Positions 31,177-43,125 of a stretch of DNA of 64,000 nucleotides are shown piece after piece. Made by a program: the position numbers and the translations under genes. The notes below the pieces were generated by a model. That model worked only from the letters and a program-made list of their open reading frames with translations, ran no database searches and was not told the origin of the DNA. Origin of the DNA: Anadara kagoshimensis (lineage: Eukaryota > Mollusca > Bivalvia > Arcoida > Arcidae); the NCBI GenBank assembly GCA_021292105.1, contig CM037861.1, forward strand, positions 58,821,245 through 58,885,244, given 5' to 3'. The number at the start of each line of letters is the position of its first letter. Positions within the stretch are counted from its first letter, which is position 1.

Positions 31177-32609
31177 ATCGTCATACACCGGTCGAATCCT
31201 GCCAAAGATAGAAACTATCGTCATACACCGGTCGAATCCTGCCAAAGATAGAAACTATCATCATACACCGGTCGAATCCTACCAAAGATAGAAACTATCA
31301 TCATACACCGGTCGAATCCTGCCAAAGATAGAAACTATCATCATACACCGGTCGAATCCTGCCAAAGATAGAAACTATCGTCATACACCGGTCGAATCCT
31401 ACCAAAGATAGAAACTATCATCATACACCGGTCGAATCCTACCAAAGATAGAAACTATCATCATACACCGGTCGAATCCTGCCAAAGATAGAAACTATCA
31501 TCATACACCGGTCGAATTCTGCCAAAGATAGAAACTATCATCATACACCGGTCGAATCCTGCCAAAGATAGAAACTATCATCATACACCGGTCGAATCCT
31601 GCCAAAGATAGAAACTATCATCATACACCGGTCGAATCCTGCCAAAGATAGAAACTATCATCATACACCGGTCGAATCCTGCCAAAGATAGAAACTATCA
31701 TCATACACCGGTCGAATCCTGCCAAAGATAGAAACTATCATCATACACCGGTCGAATCCTGCCAAAGATAGAAACTATCATCATACACCGGTCGAATCCT
31801 ACCAAAGATAGAAACTATCATCATACACCGGTCGAATCCTGCCAAAGATAGAAACTATCATCATACACCGGTCGAATCCTGCCAAAGATAGAAACTATCA
31901 TCATACACCGGTCGAATCCTGCCAAAGATAGAAACTATCATCATACACCGGTCGAATCCTGCCAAAGATAGAAACTATCATCATACACCGGTCGAATCCT
32001 GCCAAAGATAGAAACTATCATCATACACCGGTCGAATTCTGCCAAAGATAGAAACTATCATCATACACCGGTCGAATCCTGCCAAAGATAGAAACTATCA
32101 TCATACACCGGTCGAATCCTGCCAAAGATAGAAACTATCATCATACACCGGTCGAATCCTGCCAAAGATAGAAACTATCATCATACACCGTCGAATCCTG
32201 CCAAAGATAGAAACTATCATCATACACCGGTCGAATCCTACCAAAGATAGAAACTATCATCATACACCGGTCGAATCCTGCCAAAGATAGAAACTATCAT
32301 CATACACCGGTCGAATCCTGCCAAAGATAGAAACTATCATCATACACCGGTCGAATCCTGCCAAAGATAGAAACTATCATCATACACCGGTCGAATCCTA
32401 CCAAAGATAGAAACTATCATCATACACCGGTCGAATCCTGCCAAAGATAGAAACTATCATCATACACCGGTCGAATCCTGCCAAAGATAGAAACTATCAT
32501 CATACACCGGTCGAATCCTGCCAAAGATAGAAACTATCATCATACACCGGTCGAATCCTGCCAAAGATAGAAACTATCATCATACACCGGTCGAATCCTG
32601 CCAAAGATA
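31177..32609. repeat. 40 bp satellite array in copy A, ~36 units
   Basis: Unit TCATACACCGGTCGAATCCT plus GCCAAAGATAGAAACTATCA, almost perfect. Variants are G/A in (G/A)CCAAAG, ATCG/ATCA, and CCT/TCT. Each unit has ACCGGT and two CpGs. A single-base deletion occurs at about 32190. The period is not a multiple of 3 and the array is not coding. Confidence 0.97.
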
Positions 32610-33262
32610 CTTCAAAATACCAGTTATTTATGAATTTAGTTACAAAGAGGAAATATCAGATATTACAGACAGAAATAGTGTTGGAAGTTTTATCATGGAA
32701 TTCTAACTATATTATTGACATTTTGAAAATTAATCTGAAGCACTGACATAATCGTTAGTTAACAAATTTTATATTTAATTGTCGGGTCAAAAACTACAAG
32801 ATTTTGACCTATGATTTACTGCAATTTTTTTTTAATGAAAGTCAGAATAGCCGAACTAACTCTTATTAATTAGTAGTAACTTGTAGTAATTTTGTATTAA
32901 CATATACATACTCCCGCCAAAAAGTCAGGGACAACTTTTTAAAGACTGGAAATTATTTTGCTACGACTCGACTCAGTCAATTTGTGGCAGGAATCTTTAA
33001 TATTTAGATAACTACAAGTTACTGTGAGTTTGATTATTATCAAATAAACAGGGGTTCCAAATTCCCAAGGTCAGAGGTCATAATTTTGTTTCTTGGATAT
33101 ATTCATTCGTTGCTGGATCAGATTTTAGTATCGACCTAAATCACATGACTAGTCTGTAATTTAGGGCATAACAGAAATGTCAACATTGGTCTGTAGAAGG
33201 GTGGTACCAATAGGCTGTATTTAAACACTTATTACCCATATCTTCGAACTTATACCTGCATT
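32610..33262. other. Spacer within duplication A; no gene
   Basis: AT-rich, repeated at 38834-39483. No splice-flanked frame. Confidence 0.5.
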
Positions 33263-33866
33263 AAACTAGAACTGTCTCTGAAAAAGGCTAATACCCCACG
33301 CTCCCAACTTTTGATCTGGGGACAAATTGTATGTATGGCCAAATTGTAATGTGAAAAATTTTGTGTATGGAAATGTTAATAATTCGGCAAAATACACGTG
33401 ATGAAACTGATAATGGCAGGTGCACATGTTCTTATGATGCTCAATATCTATGCATAGTTTTAAAAAAAATTGGATCATATATATAATTAAGTAACTATAT
33501 AATCCAGCCAAAAAAGGGGGTTCACATGTTCAATGTATATAGAAACATCCTGTAAAGTTTCAGAATTGTTTGTTAAAAGCTGTAAGAGGAGTTGATTACA
33601 CAAAATGGGTATCCCTCATATGGAATATTGTTGAAAAATGACTAAGTAAAACTACCCATAAAATATGAACAAAATAATATAATCCAACCAAAATAGGAGG
33701 TGCACATGTTCAATGTATATAGAAACATCCTGTAATGTTTCAGACTTCTTGGTTAAAAGCTGTAAGAGCAGTTGATTACACAAAATGGGTACCCCTCATA
33801 TCATAGACGTCAAAGGTCAAAGTCAAGGTCACAGTGACCTAAATTTGATACAAGACACATCGCCTG
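33263..33866 (+). mobile_element. Pearl-like element, 5' part, in copy A
   Basis: AAACTAGAACTGTCTCTGAA start, core 1 units starting GGTTCACATGTTCAATG (33519) and GGTGCACATGTTCAATG (33700), then one core 2 start with AAGGTCAAAGTC up to GACACATCGCC. Truncated before the (CAGA)n and hairpin. Confidence 0.7.
33827..33839. promoter_or_regulatory. Perfect palindromic ERE-like site
   Basis: GGTCACAGTGACC within the truncated pearl-like element, repeated at 40051-40063 in copy B. The neighbouring DR1 is broken here (GACGTCAAAGGTCA). Confidence 0.35.
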
Positions 33867-34373
33867 AGTTTATAATCTTTTTTTAAATTGACTATATCAT
33901 TTTTACAACACTTAAAAAATGTCCTAATGGCATATTTAGAAAAGAAATTTTTACTTTCAATTTTTCATAGAAAATGATGCCATATTGATTCACCATGTAC
34001 ATCAGCATCATTGTTTACAATGAAAGTGGTAAAAAAGTGCCCTAAATTCAGTCATGTGGTGATGAAAGTTATGTGACACTTCAGCTGGAACTTTGTATCT
34101 GAGAAATGGCGCAATTAGGAACCTTGATATTCTGATGGACCTACCATTTATTACCATGATAATACTACACTTTCTACATCATAACACACTAGTAATTGCA
34201 CATGAATCTTGATAATATTGGACTTTAAAAACTTTATGTGGGGCCTGTCACAAATAAAAGCAAAAGGTCCTGGACCTTCCATTACAAAAAGATAGTTTTG
34301 AACTCCAGATAAATTGTAGACAAAAACTCCTGGTAAATCATAGGTCAAAATCATGTAGTGTAAACCAAGCTTT
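33867..34373. other. Spacer at the end of copy A; no gene accepted
   Basis: Matches 40090-40598. The minus ORF at 34151-34396 crosses the junction into copy B and loses its N-terminal part in the second copy, so it is not a conserved gene. Confidence 0.5.
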
Positions 34374-34806
34374 AAAACCCCCAAATCTAAATACAAACAA
34401 TATACTGAATGCTAATCATGGAAGAGTTATCTTTCCTGCTCTTCAAATGTTGTAGACATGATGGTATTTCTGATTATTTTAGTTTTGACTATTTTTCAAA
34501 ATCTTAATCTTCAATCTTGTTTATGTACAATTTTCTGGGAAAATATTCAGAAATTAGGCTTATTAAATTGTGGAAATAAGCAAACATCAGAGAGATTGAT
34601 GTCCGAGTAATCAACCAATCAGTTACAATATTTGCTTGTCAATATGTCATCAACTAACAGGCCGCAAAGTAATAACATTTCATCAATTTCAATATCAAAA
34701 CTGAAAAAATCCAATATTTTTCATATTTATTAAGATAATTAATTACTTTTAGGTGCACTGATGAAATATCAATCCAAGAATCTGACATCAATCAAAAAAA
34801 AAAAGG

Positions 34807-34841
<35 letters not shown>

Positions 34842-34882
34842 AACATTGAAAAACAAGTATTTGGTGTTTAAGTAATTATAAT

Positions 34883-36013
34883 GGTACTGATACTGGAATA
34901 ATTATCAGTATACAAGTACTGGGGCTGGAATAGTTATTAGTATACAAGTACTGATGCTGGAATAATTATCAGTATACAAGTACTGATGCTGGAATAATTA
35001 TCAGTATATATTATTAGTACTGATGCTGGAATAATTATCAGTATATATTATTAGTACTGATGCTGGAATAATTATCAGTATACAAGTACTGAGGCTGGAA
35101 TAATTATCAGTATACAAGTACTGAGGCTGGAATAATTATCAGTATACAAGTACTGGGGCTGGAATAATTATCAGTATACAAGTACTGAGGCTGGAATAAT
35201 TATCAGTATACAAGTACTGAGGCTGGAATAATTATCAATATATATATATTAGTACTGATGCTGGAATAATTATCAGTATACAAGTACTGGGACTGGAATA
35301 ATTATCAGTATACAAGTACTGGGGCTGGAATAATTATCAGTATACAAGTACTGAGGCTGGAATAATTATCAGTATACAAGTACTGGGGCTGGAATAATTA
35401 TCAGTATACAAGTACTGGGGCTAGAATAATTATCAGTATACAAGTACTGAGGCTGGAATAATTATCAGTATACAAGTACTGGGGCTGGAATAATTATCAG
35501 TATACAAGTACTGAGGCTGGAATAATTATCAGTATACAAGTACTGGGGCTGGAATAATTATCAGTATACAAGTACTGAGGCTGGAATAATTATCAGTATA
35601 CAAGTACTGAGGCTGGAATAATTATCAGTATACAAGTACTGAGGCTGGAATAATTATCAATATATATATATATTAGTACTGAGGCTGGAATAATTATCAG
35701 TATACAAGTACTGGGGCTGGAATAATTATCAGTATACAAGTACTGAGGCTGGAATAATTATCAGTATACAAGTACTGAGGCTGGAATAATTATCAGTATA
35801 CAAGTACTGAGGCTGGAATAATTATCAGTATACAAGTACTGGGGCTGGAATAATTATCAGTATACAAGTACTGGGGCTGGAATAATTATCAGTATACAAG
35901 TACTGGGGCTGGAATAATTATCAGTATACAAGTACTGGGGCTGGAATAATTATCAGTATACAAGTACTGGTGCTGGAATAATTATCAGTATACAAGTACT
36001 GGGGCTGGAATAA
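34883..36013. repeat. 32 bp satellite array in copy B, ~35 units
   Basis: Same unit as 29788-30509, but the GGGGC variant is common and the CAC variant absent. A few units are replaced by TATATATTATTAGTACTGATG spacers (34999, 35032, 35237, 35660). Variant order differs from copy A, so this array has turned over. Confidence 0.95.
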
Positions 36014-36336
36014 GGATATCTGTACTTGAATTGACTACCCTTAAAACTATCCTTATAATGGTACTGACACTGGAAAACTTTTTCACTTTTTTTACTATAT
36101 CAGACCCCTTTAGTAAAACATAGGTTTGTATTGGCACACTTTAATCTTACACTGTGGTGTAAGTGTCAATCGGATCACACTAGACTATAGATGTGACCAT
36201 GAGAGACAGAGTGTATTGTCTGCTTTGTACTAGCACACCTCACTCAGTGTGACTTTTAGGAGCTCGATCGTTTACCAAGACAACAATTACAGAGGCTACA
36301 CCTGTCACACCTGTCTATTATCCTAACACCAGGTAA

Positions 36337-37285
36337 AGCCTGTCTCACACAGAACACACAGCTTATACGGTTGGCCACCCGTGTAAACCGTACATACAAC
36401 CGAACCAACCGTGGCCTTATCCGACTTACACTGGGGCCATTCGAGTGTATCCTTGAAAGCCGTGTTTGATTTTTAAAACTTTTAAAAAACTGGCACGGGT
36501 GCCATGTCCGTGTATGATCGTATTAGCGATCGTATAAGACCGTGTGAGACCGTATATACATAAATGTACTGCTTATTAAATATTTTATTATTATCACTTT
36601 GCAAAAATAAAATTAAAGGTTCCCATAGAAAAAATAAGATGTACCTTTATAAGCGAGCAGTGGTATTATTTTTCCTAGATATTTTCTTTGAAATAACATT
36701 TGCTCCCTTATAAAGGTACATCTTATTATTCATTTTTCCCTTTGAAGAAATAACTACTTTGTCCTTTGGTCCAAAAATTAAGTCACCAGTTAGGAAGCTG
36801 TACTCTTATCAAAACCACTTTGAGCTCAAAAAGTGCTATTACACTTTCCAAACACGATATCTAGCAAATGTAACTGTGTATAAAGAAGCAAAGAACATCA
36901 AAACATACACGAATGTGTGATAATTCGAGCATAACTCGAACAAAAGTCGGTGGTACCGTATGTAAACCCTGTAAATGTCCAGTTAATCGAGTAAAAGTCG
37001 TGTTTAATAGTACTAGGCCGTAACAAACCGTACTAGACCGTACTTGGAACCGTACAACAATCGTATGAAAATCGTTTGCAAATTGTGTTCAAACCGTGAC
37101 AAACCTTGCTTGACCGAGCATATCCGTGCTTTATTCGTACATACTCGTGCTACATTCGAGTCTAAGTCGTACCAACTCATCCCCAGGCACGGTTGGAGCT
37201 AAATACTCGTACCAGTCAACCCGTGTATAACCAAGTATACCATATTGGAACTGTGTGCCCAACAGTGTTCTGTGTGAGACAGGCT
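36337..37285. mobile_element. PIF/Harbinger-like non-autonomous element, 949 bp
   Basis: Perfect inverted ends beginning AGCCTGTCTCACACAGAACA, flanked by TAA on both sides (36334-36336, 37286-37288). Copy A at 30826-30828 has a single TAA at the same place, giving a clean empty site. A 3 bp TWA duplication is the hallmark of PIF/Harbinger. There is no transposase frame. Inside are a ~25 bp inverted pair (AAGATGTACCTTTATAAG, about 36636 and 36712) and many CCGTAC or TCGTA words around 36960-37240. Confidence 0.85.
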
Positions 37286-37327
37286 TAAGTCAGCAGTCAG
37301 CGTAAATGTGAAATGAAGTAACTTGTT

Positions 37328-37560
37328 TAAGGTCAAAACAAACCATGCCCTTTTGACCTTTGATTAGGAACATTCATATATGGTGATCCCCCCAATACAT
37401 AGGTAGTGTTCAGATTTGCAGTCAATACATAAACAAGTACATGTTTCCCATGATGTAGACAACATAAATGTCTATATTGCTTATGTATAAATGTAATGTA
37501 AAATAATAAATATTTAAATAAAAGGTCAAGCGAACAGGTCATTGTTACCGTATTTGCCTA
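37328..37560. mobile_element. MITE of the GGCAAACAACACTGACCTG family, copy in B
   Basis: Near-identical to 30868-31095, with a 4-base insertion (ATTGTTACCGTATTTGCC) near its right end. Confidence 0.6.
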
Positions 37561-37641
37561 TACAGGAACTTGTACCAAAATCAGCCTAGTATGGAATGGT
37601 CTTTACTTTTGTACAACAAATAATCTAATACAAATCATACT

Positions 37642-38833
37642 ATCGTCATACACCGGTCGAATCCTGCCAAAGATAGAAACTATCGTCATACACCGGTCGA
37701 ATCCTGCCAAAGATAGAAACTATCATCATACACGGTCGAATCCTACCAAAGATAGAAACTATCATCATACACCGGTCGAATCCTGCCAAAGATAGAAACT
37801 ATCATCATACACCGGTCGAATCCTGCCAAAGATAGAAACTATCGTCATACACCGGTCGAATCCTACCAAAGATAGAAACTATCATCATACACCGGTCGAA
37901 TCCTACCAAAGATAGAAACTATCATCATACACCGGTCGAATCCTGCCAAAGATAGAAACTATCATCATACACCGGTCGAATTCTGCCAAAGATAGAAACT
38001 ATCATCATACACCGGTCGAATCCTGCCAAAGATAGAAACTATCATCATACACCGGTCGAATCCTGCCAAAGATAGAAACTATCATCATACACCGGTCGAA
38101 TCCTGCCAAAGATAGAAACTATCATCATACACCGGTCGAATCCTGCCAAAGATAGAAACTATCATCATACACCGGTCGAATCCTGCCAAAGATAGAAACT
38201 ATCATCATACACCGGTCGAATCCTGCCAAAGATAGAAACTATCATCATACACCGGTCGAATCCTACCAAAGATAGAAACTATCATCATACACCGGTCGAA
38301 TCCTGCCAAAGATAGAAACTATCATCATACACCGGTCGAATCCTGCCAAAGATAGAAACTATCATCATACACGGTCGAATCCTGCCAAAGATAGAAACTA
38401 TCATCATACACCGGTCGAATCCTGCCAAAGATAGAAACTATCATCATACACCGGTCGAATCCTGCCAAAGATAGAAACTATCATCATACACCGGTCGAAT
38501 TCTGCCAAAGATAGAAACTATCATCATACACCGGTCGAATCCTGCCAAAGATAGAAACTATCATCATACACCGGTCGAATCCTGCCAAAGATAGAAACTA
38601 TCATCATACACCGGTCGAATCCTGCCAAAGATAGAAACTATCATCATACACCGGTCGAATCCTGCCAAAGATAGAAACTATCATCATACACCGGTCGAAT
38701 CCTACCAAAGATAGAAACTATCATCATACACCGGTCGAATCCTGCCAAAGATAGAAACTATCATCATACACCGGTCGAATCCTGCCAAAGATAGAAACTA
38801 TCATCATACACCGGTCGAATCCTGCCAAAGATA
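37642..38833. repeat. 40 bp satellite array in copy B, ~30 units
   Basis: The first nine units carry the same order of variants as in copy A (G-cg, G, A, G, G-cg, A, A, G, then the TTCT unit), which shows common descent. About six fewer units, and two single-base deletions (CACGGTCG) at about 37733 and 38372 not found in A. Confidence 0.97.
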
Positions 38834-39483
38834 CTTCAAAATACCAGTTATTTATGAATTTAGTTACAAAGAGGAAATATCAGATATTACAGACAGAAAT
38901 AGTGTTGGAAGTTTTATCATGGAATTCTAACTATATTATTGACATTTTGAAAATTAATCTGAAGCACTGACATAATCGTTAGTTAACAAATTTTATATTT
39001 AATTGTCGGTCAAAAAACTACAAGATTTTGACCTATGATTTACTGCAATTTTTTTTAATGAAAGTCAGAATAGCCGAACTAACTCTTATTAATTAGTAGT
39101 AACTTGTAGTAATTTTGTATTAACATATACATACTCCCGCCAAAAAGTCAGGGACAACTTTTTAAAGACTGGAAATTATTTTGCTACGACTCGACTCAGT
39201 CAATTTGTGGCAGGAATCTTTAATATTTAGATAACTACAAGTTACTGTGAGTTTGATTATTATCAAATAAACAGGGGTTCCAAATTCCCAAGGTCAGAGG
39301 TCATAATTTTGTTTCTTGGATATATTCATTCGTTGCTGGATCAGATTTAGTATCGACCTAAATCACATGACTAGTCTGTAATTTAGGGCATAACAGAAAT
39401 GTCAACATTGGTCTGTAGAAGGGTGGTACCAATAGGCTGTATTTAAACACTTATTACCCATATCTTCGAACTTATACCTGCAT
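38834..39483. other. Spacer within duplication B; no gene
   Basis: Equivalent of 32610-33262 with a few small indels. Confidence 0.5.
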
Positions 39484-40089
39484 TAAACTAGAACTGTCTC
39501 TGAAAAAGGCTAATACCCCACGCTCCCAACTTTTGATCTGGGGACAAATTGTATGTATGGCCAAATTGTAATGTGAAAAATTTTGTGTATGGAAATGTTA
39601 ATAATTCGGCAAAATACACGTGATGAAACTGATAATGGCAGGTGCACATGTTCTTATGATGCTCAATATCTATGCATAGTTTTAAAAAAAAATTGGATCA
39701 TATATATAATTAAGTAACTATATAATCCAGCCAAAAAAGGGGGTTCACATGTTCAATGTATATAGAAACATCCTGTAAAGTTTCAGAATTGTTTGTTAAA
39801 AGCTGTAAGAGGAGTTGATTACACAAAATGGGTATCCCTCATATGGAATATTGTTGAAAAATGACTAAGTAAAACTACCCATAAAATATGAACAAAAATA
39901 ATATAATCCAACCAAAATAGGAGGTGCACATGTTCAATGTATATAGAAACATCCTGTAATGTTTCAGACTTCTTGGTTAAAAGCTGTAAGAGCAGTTGAT
40001 TACACAAAATGGGTACCCCTCATATCATAGACGTCAAAGGTCAAAGTCAAGGTCACAGTGACCTAAATTTGATACAAGACACATCGCCT
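39484..40089 (+). mobile_element. Pearl-like element, 5' part, in copy B
   Basis: Equivalent of 33263-33866, truncated at the same base, so truncation predates the duplication. Carries the ERE-like palindrome at 40051-40063. Confidence 0.7.
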
Positions 40090-40609
40090 GAGTTTATAAT
40101 CTTTTTTTAAATTGACTATATCATTTTTACAACACTTAAAAAATGTCCTAATGGCATATTTAGAAAAGAAATTTTTACTTTCAATTTTTCATAGAAAATG
40201 ATGCCATATTGATTCACCATGTACATCAGCATCATTGTTTACAATGAAAGTGGTAAAAAAGTGCCCTAAATTCAGTCATGTGGTGATGAAAGTTATGTGA
40301 CACTTCAGCTGGAACTTTGTATCTGAGAAATGGCGCAATTAGGAACCTTGATATTCTGATGGACCTACCATTTATTACCATGATAATACTACACTTTCTA
40401 CATCATAACACACTAGTAATTGCACATGAATCTTGATAATATTGGACTTTAAAAACTTTATGTGGGGCCTGTCACAAATAAAAGCAAAAGGTCCTGGACC
40501 TTCCATTACAAAAAGATAGTTTTGAACTCCAGATAAATTGTAGACAAAAACTCCTGGTAAATCATAGGTCAAAATCATGTAGTGTAAACCAAGCTTTATT
40601 ATGTACAGG

Positions 40610-40862
40610 CCCAGGTTTCACAATCACTTTCTAGCTAAGATTTTCCTTAACTTAACTCTTATAAAATTTCAAATCTTTATAATTTTGTTAATGTTCAAGA
40701 TATTAAGAAATTAAAGGTGTCATTTTAAGACCATTTGTAGATTAAAACATTTGCATTTAGTTTTGACAAAAATATTCACCAGTAGTTACAAAAAGAGATT
40801 ACAAAAATTTGCTAAATTTAAGTTAAGGAAAATCTTAGCTAAGGAATGATTGTGAAATTGGA
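40610..40862. mobile_element. MITE with ~45 bp terminal inverted repeats
   Basis: CCAGGTTTCACAATCACTTT, then CTAGCTAAGATTTTCCTTAA at the left, is inverted at 40819-40862. Lies just beyond the duplication boundary. A degraded relative is at 60260-60440. Confidence 0.75.
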
Positions 40863-41274
40863 GTCTGGTCTTAGAAATTCATACTCTGTAAGCGAGCAGA
40901 CATATCCCATAAACCCACATATTGTACCTCAAGTTCTCAAGGCCCAATAGAAAAATGGTTTTATCAACATGAAAATGGAATTTCATCATTAAAAAAGTTT
41001 TAATATTAAAATTTCTATTTTTCCTAATCAGACAGCAATTTAGAATAATTTTGAGATAAAGAACAAAAACATGCATACAAAGTGTAAGGGGGGTAACTCT
41101 AACATACTTAGTAATGAAAAGTTGATCAGTAACCATTACACAATTTGTGCTAAAACCTTACAAATGTCCTAAAGTAAGGTTTTACTGGACACTAATTATC
41201 AAGAGGAGAAAGGGAGGAGGGGGGGGGGTTTATACAGATTTTTGTGCTTTAAAAAAAAAAAAAAATCTATGTTC
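40863..41274. other. No gene accepted
   Basis: The 85-codon minus frame at 40879-41136 has no splice signals or family resemblance. G10 at about 41219-41228 and A-run at 41251. Confidence 0.4.
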
Positions 41275-41440
41275 AATTTAAACCAGACGTACATATAAAT
41301 GTAACAGGAAAGAGGAAACACCAGAAAAAACCACTTCTTCACTGGGTGCCCCAGCTGGAGATTGCACCTGACCCTTCCTTGTGAAAAGTGAGTGTTCTAC
41401 AAGGCTAATAGATCCAGGCCAGCAAGGCTGACTGTAAATC
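41275..41440 (-). mobile_element. SINE relic (family B type), minus strand
   Basis: GAGGAAACACCAGAAAAAACCAC, TGGGTGCCCCAGC and GGAGATTGCACCTGACC (complement of a B-box-like GGTGCAATCTCC) keep the order of family B. Low identity. Confidence 0.45.
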
Positions 41441-41688
41441 ACTCTATTATATCTACTATATACAACACAACAACATGGCTACCTCAGCCCTGCTACAATA
41501 ACAAGAATTGTTGGGAGAGCAAATTACTTACTGGACTCCTAATTTAACAATGTTATTAAACAATAGTTCTTAGGAAATTATTTTACCATGTGATGTAAAC
41601 ATAGGATTGGAGACAACTTTAGCTTTTGAGACTTCCGCCAGGTTAGCTAAAACACTTTTAACACCCTATCAAGTTGTTGATGACATGA

Positions 41689-42060
41689 TTAGTTGATTGA
41701 TAGATTCATGGATGGGTGGGTGGCTGGGTGGGTGGGTGAGTGAAGAAGTGAGTGAATGGTAGATTGAACAGGGCTTAACATGCTGGTAAAAAAACCCACC
41801 ACCTATAGGTGAAATAGCAGAAATTCAGACCTTTGCAGTGATTTAGGGGAATGTGCAGGGAGGGTACTTTAGTGAATCACAGACCTACATTGATACAGGG
41901 CATCGGTTTTTAAGATTCCATCTGAACGAACCCATGACTTTCTAAATGCTGTGAGCTTGGTGAAAGAACAGCCACTACCAGTCTTGGTCAGACCCGGCTG
42001 AGGTTCAAACTTAGAACTGCCACATACAGAATGAGAACACTACAAAATAAGCTCCTGTAG
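41689..42060 (-). mobile_element. SINE family A, minus strand, diverged
   Basis: TTGATTGATAGATT tail with a (GGTG)n insertion at about 41712-41740, CACCTATAGGTGAAATAGCA, CATGACTTTCTAAATGCTGT, GTCTTGGTCAGACCC and GAGGTTCAAACT (B-box complement). Confidence 0.75.
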
Positions 42061-42575
42061 TGTTCTCGACACAAAAGAACGTAAATGTAGTATGTTTGAC
42101 ACATAATGTGTGTACCCTGATGACACATTATCAGCTAAAACCAAGTTAAACTTAATTTACATAATTCATTCAATAAAAATAATGTTAGGTAACGAAAGTG
42201 AATATTAATTAAGGCAACATTTTATTTAAGGATTCAAATTAATTTTTATTTACAAAAATAGATTCATAAATAAATTGTCTCCATTGATAAATAAAAACCT
42301 CATACAGTGCTTATTGAAAGTGATAGGGGCAAGAATAATTGTTCATATTCTATTACACTGCAAATCATGTAAAATTATTTAAAATGAAATAATATTCCTA
42401 TTCAATAAAGAACTCAATTATAGAGAAAAGAATTGATTTGAATAAACAAAAAAAGATAAAACAAGGCTATGTTTTATTGTCATTTGTAAAACTTCAATGA
42501 CAAAATGACAGGCAGGGCAGGTACAGAAAAAATAAATACATTGTACTTTTATATTATCAATTATTAGGAACAAAG
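42061..42575. other. No gene seen
   Basis: AT-rich spacer. Confidence 0.4.
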
Positions 42576-43125
42576 TAAGTAAAATCTCATTATAATGCCC
42601 ATTGCTAACTTTGCCACCTCACTTATCACCACAGTAAAACCTCGTAATAATGCCCCTCAATAACTATGCCACCTCACTTATCACCACAGTAAAACCTCGT
42701 AATAATGCCCCTCAATAACTATGCCACCTCACTTATCACCACAGTAAAACCTCGTAATAATGCCCCTCAATAACTATGACACCTCACTTATCACCACAGT
42801 AAAACCTCGTAATAATGCCCCTCAATAACTATGACACCTCACTTATCACCACAGTAAAACCTTAGTAAAATGCCTCTGGATAACTTTGCCACCTGGCTTA
42901 TCACCACAGTAAAACCTCGTAATAATGCCCCTCAATAACTATGCCACCTCACTTATCACCACAGTAAAACCTTAGTAAAATGCCTCTGGATAACTTTGCC
43001 ACCTGGCTTATCACAATTACTAATATGGTTTTTTTGTGTAAATTTCCATCAATTTATGGACAAACCCTTTTAAACGTCAAAGTCTGACTGAACAAATTGT
43101 GGCAATGAATCAAGGTTTTACTGTA
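42576..43125 (+). mobile_element. MITE whose left end is amplified to eight 55 bp copies
   Basis: Right end TGAATCAAGGTTTTACTGTA is the inverted form of AGTAAAACCT-G at the left, as in 57459-57645. The left 55 bp (AGTAAAACCTCGTAATAATG...CTTATCACCAC) is repeated eight times at 42578-43018, including two copies of a second type (AGTAAAACCTTAGTAAAATG). The single-copy relative has this segment once. Confidence 0.85.

Larger units (their letters stand above)
29268..34373. repeat. Segmental duplication, copy A (5.1 kb)
   Basis: Starts in TTAAAAACCCCAAATCTAAA and ends at AAACCAAGCTTTA. Every part (spacer, 32 bp array, 320 bp spacer, MITE, 40 bp array, pearl-like fragment, 3' spacer) recurs in the same order in 34371-40598. 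Flanking single-copy parts differ by only scattered substitutions and small indels. Lies in the intron between coding exons 1 and 2. Confidence 0.95.
34371..40598. repeat. Segmental duplication, copy B (6.2 kb)
   Basis: Directly abuts copy A at a TTTAAAA/TTAAAAA overlap. Longer than A because of the 949 bp insertion at 36337 and a longer 32 bp array, despite a shorter 40 bp array. An A-rich run at 34797-34839 is also longer than in A. Confidence 0.95.

Noticed and set aside
31177-32609. CRISPR-like regular array
   Set aside because: Units are contiguous 40 bp satellite monomers with no unique spacers, in an animal genome; the same applies to 29788-30509 and 37642-38833.
30873-37542. Paired 69-codon minus ORFs at 30873 and 37333
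   Set aside because: They lie inside a MITE copy that was duplicated.
34151-40578. Paired minus-strand ORFs at 34151-34396 and 40375-40578 as a duplicated gene
   Set aside because: They are identical only because the segment is duplicated, the first crosses the junction, and there are no splice sites or family similarity.
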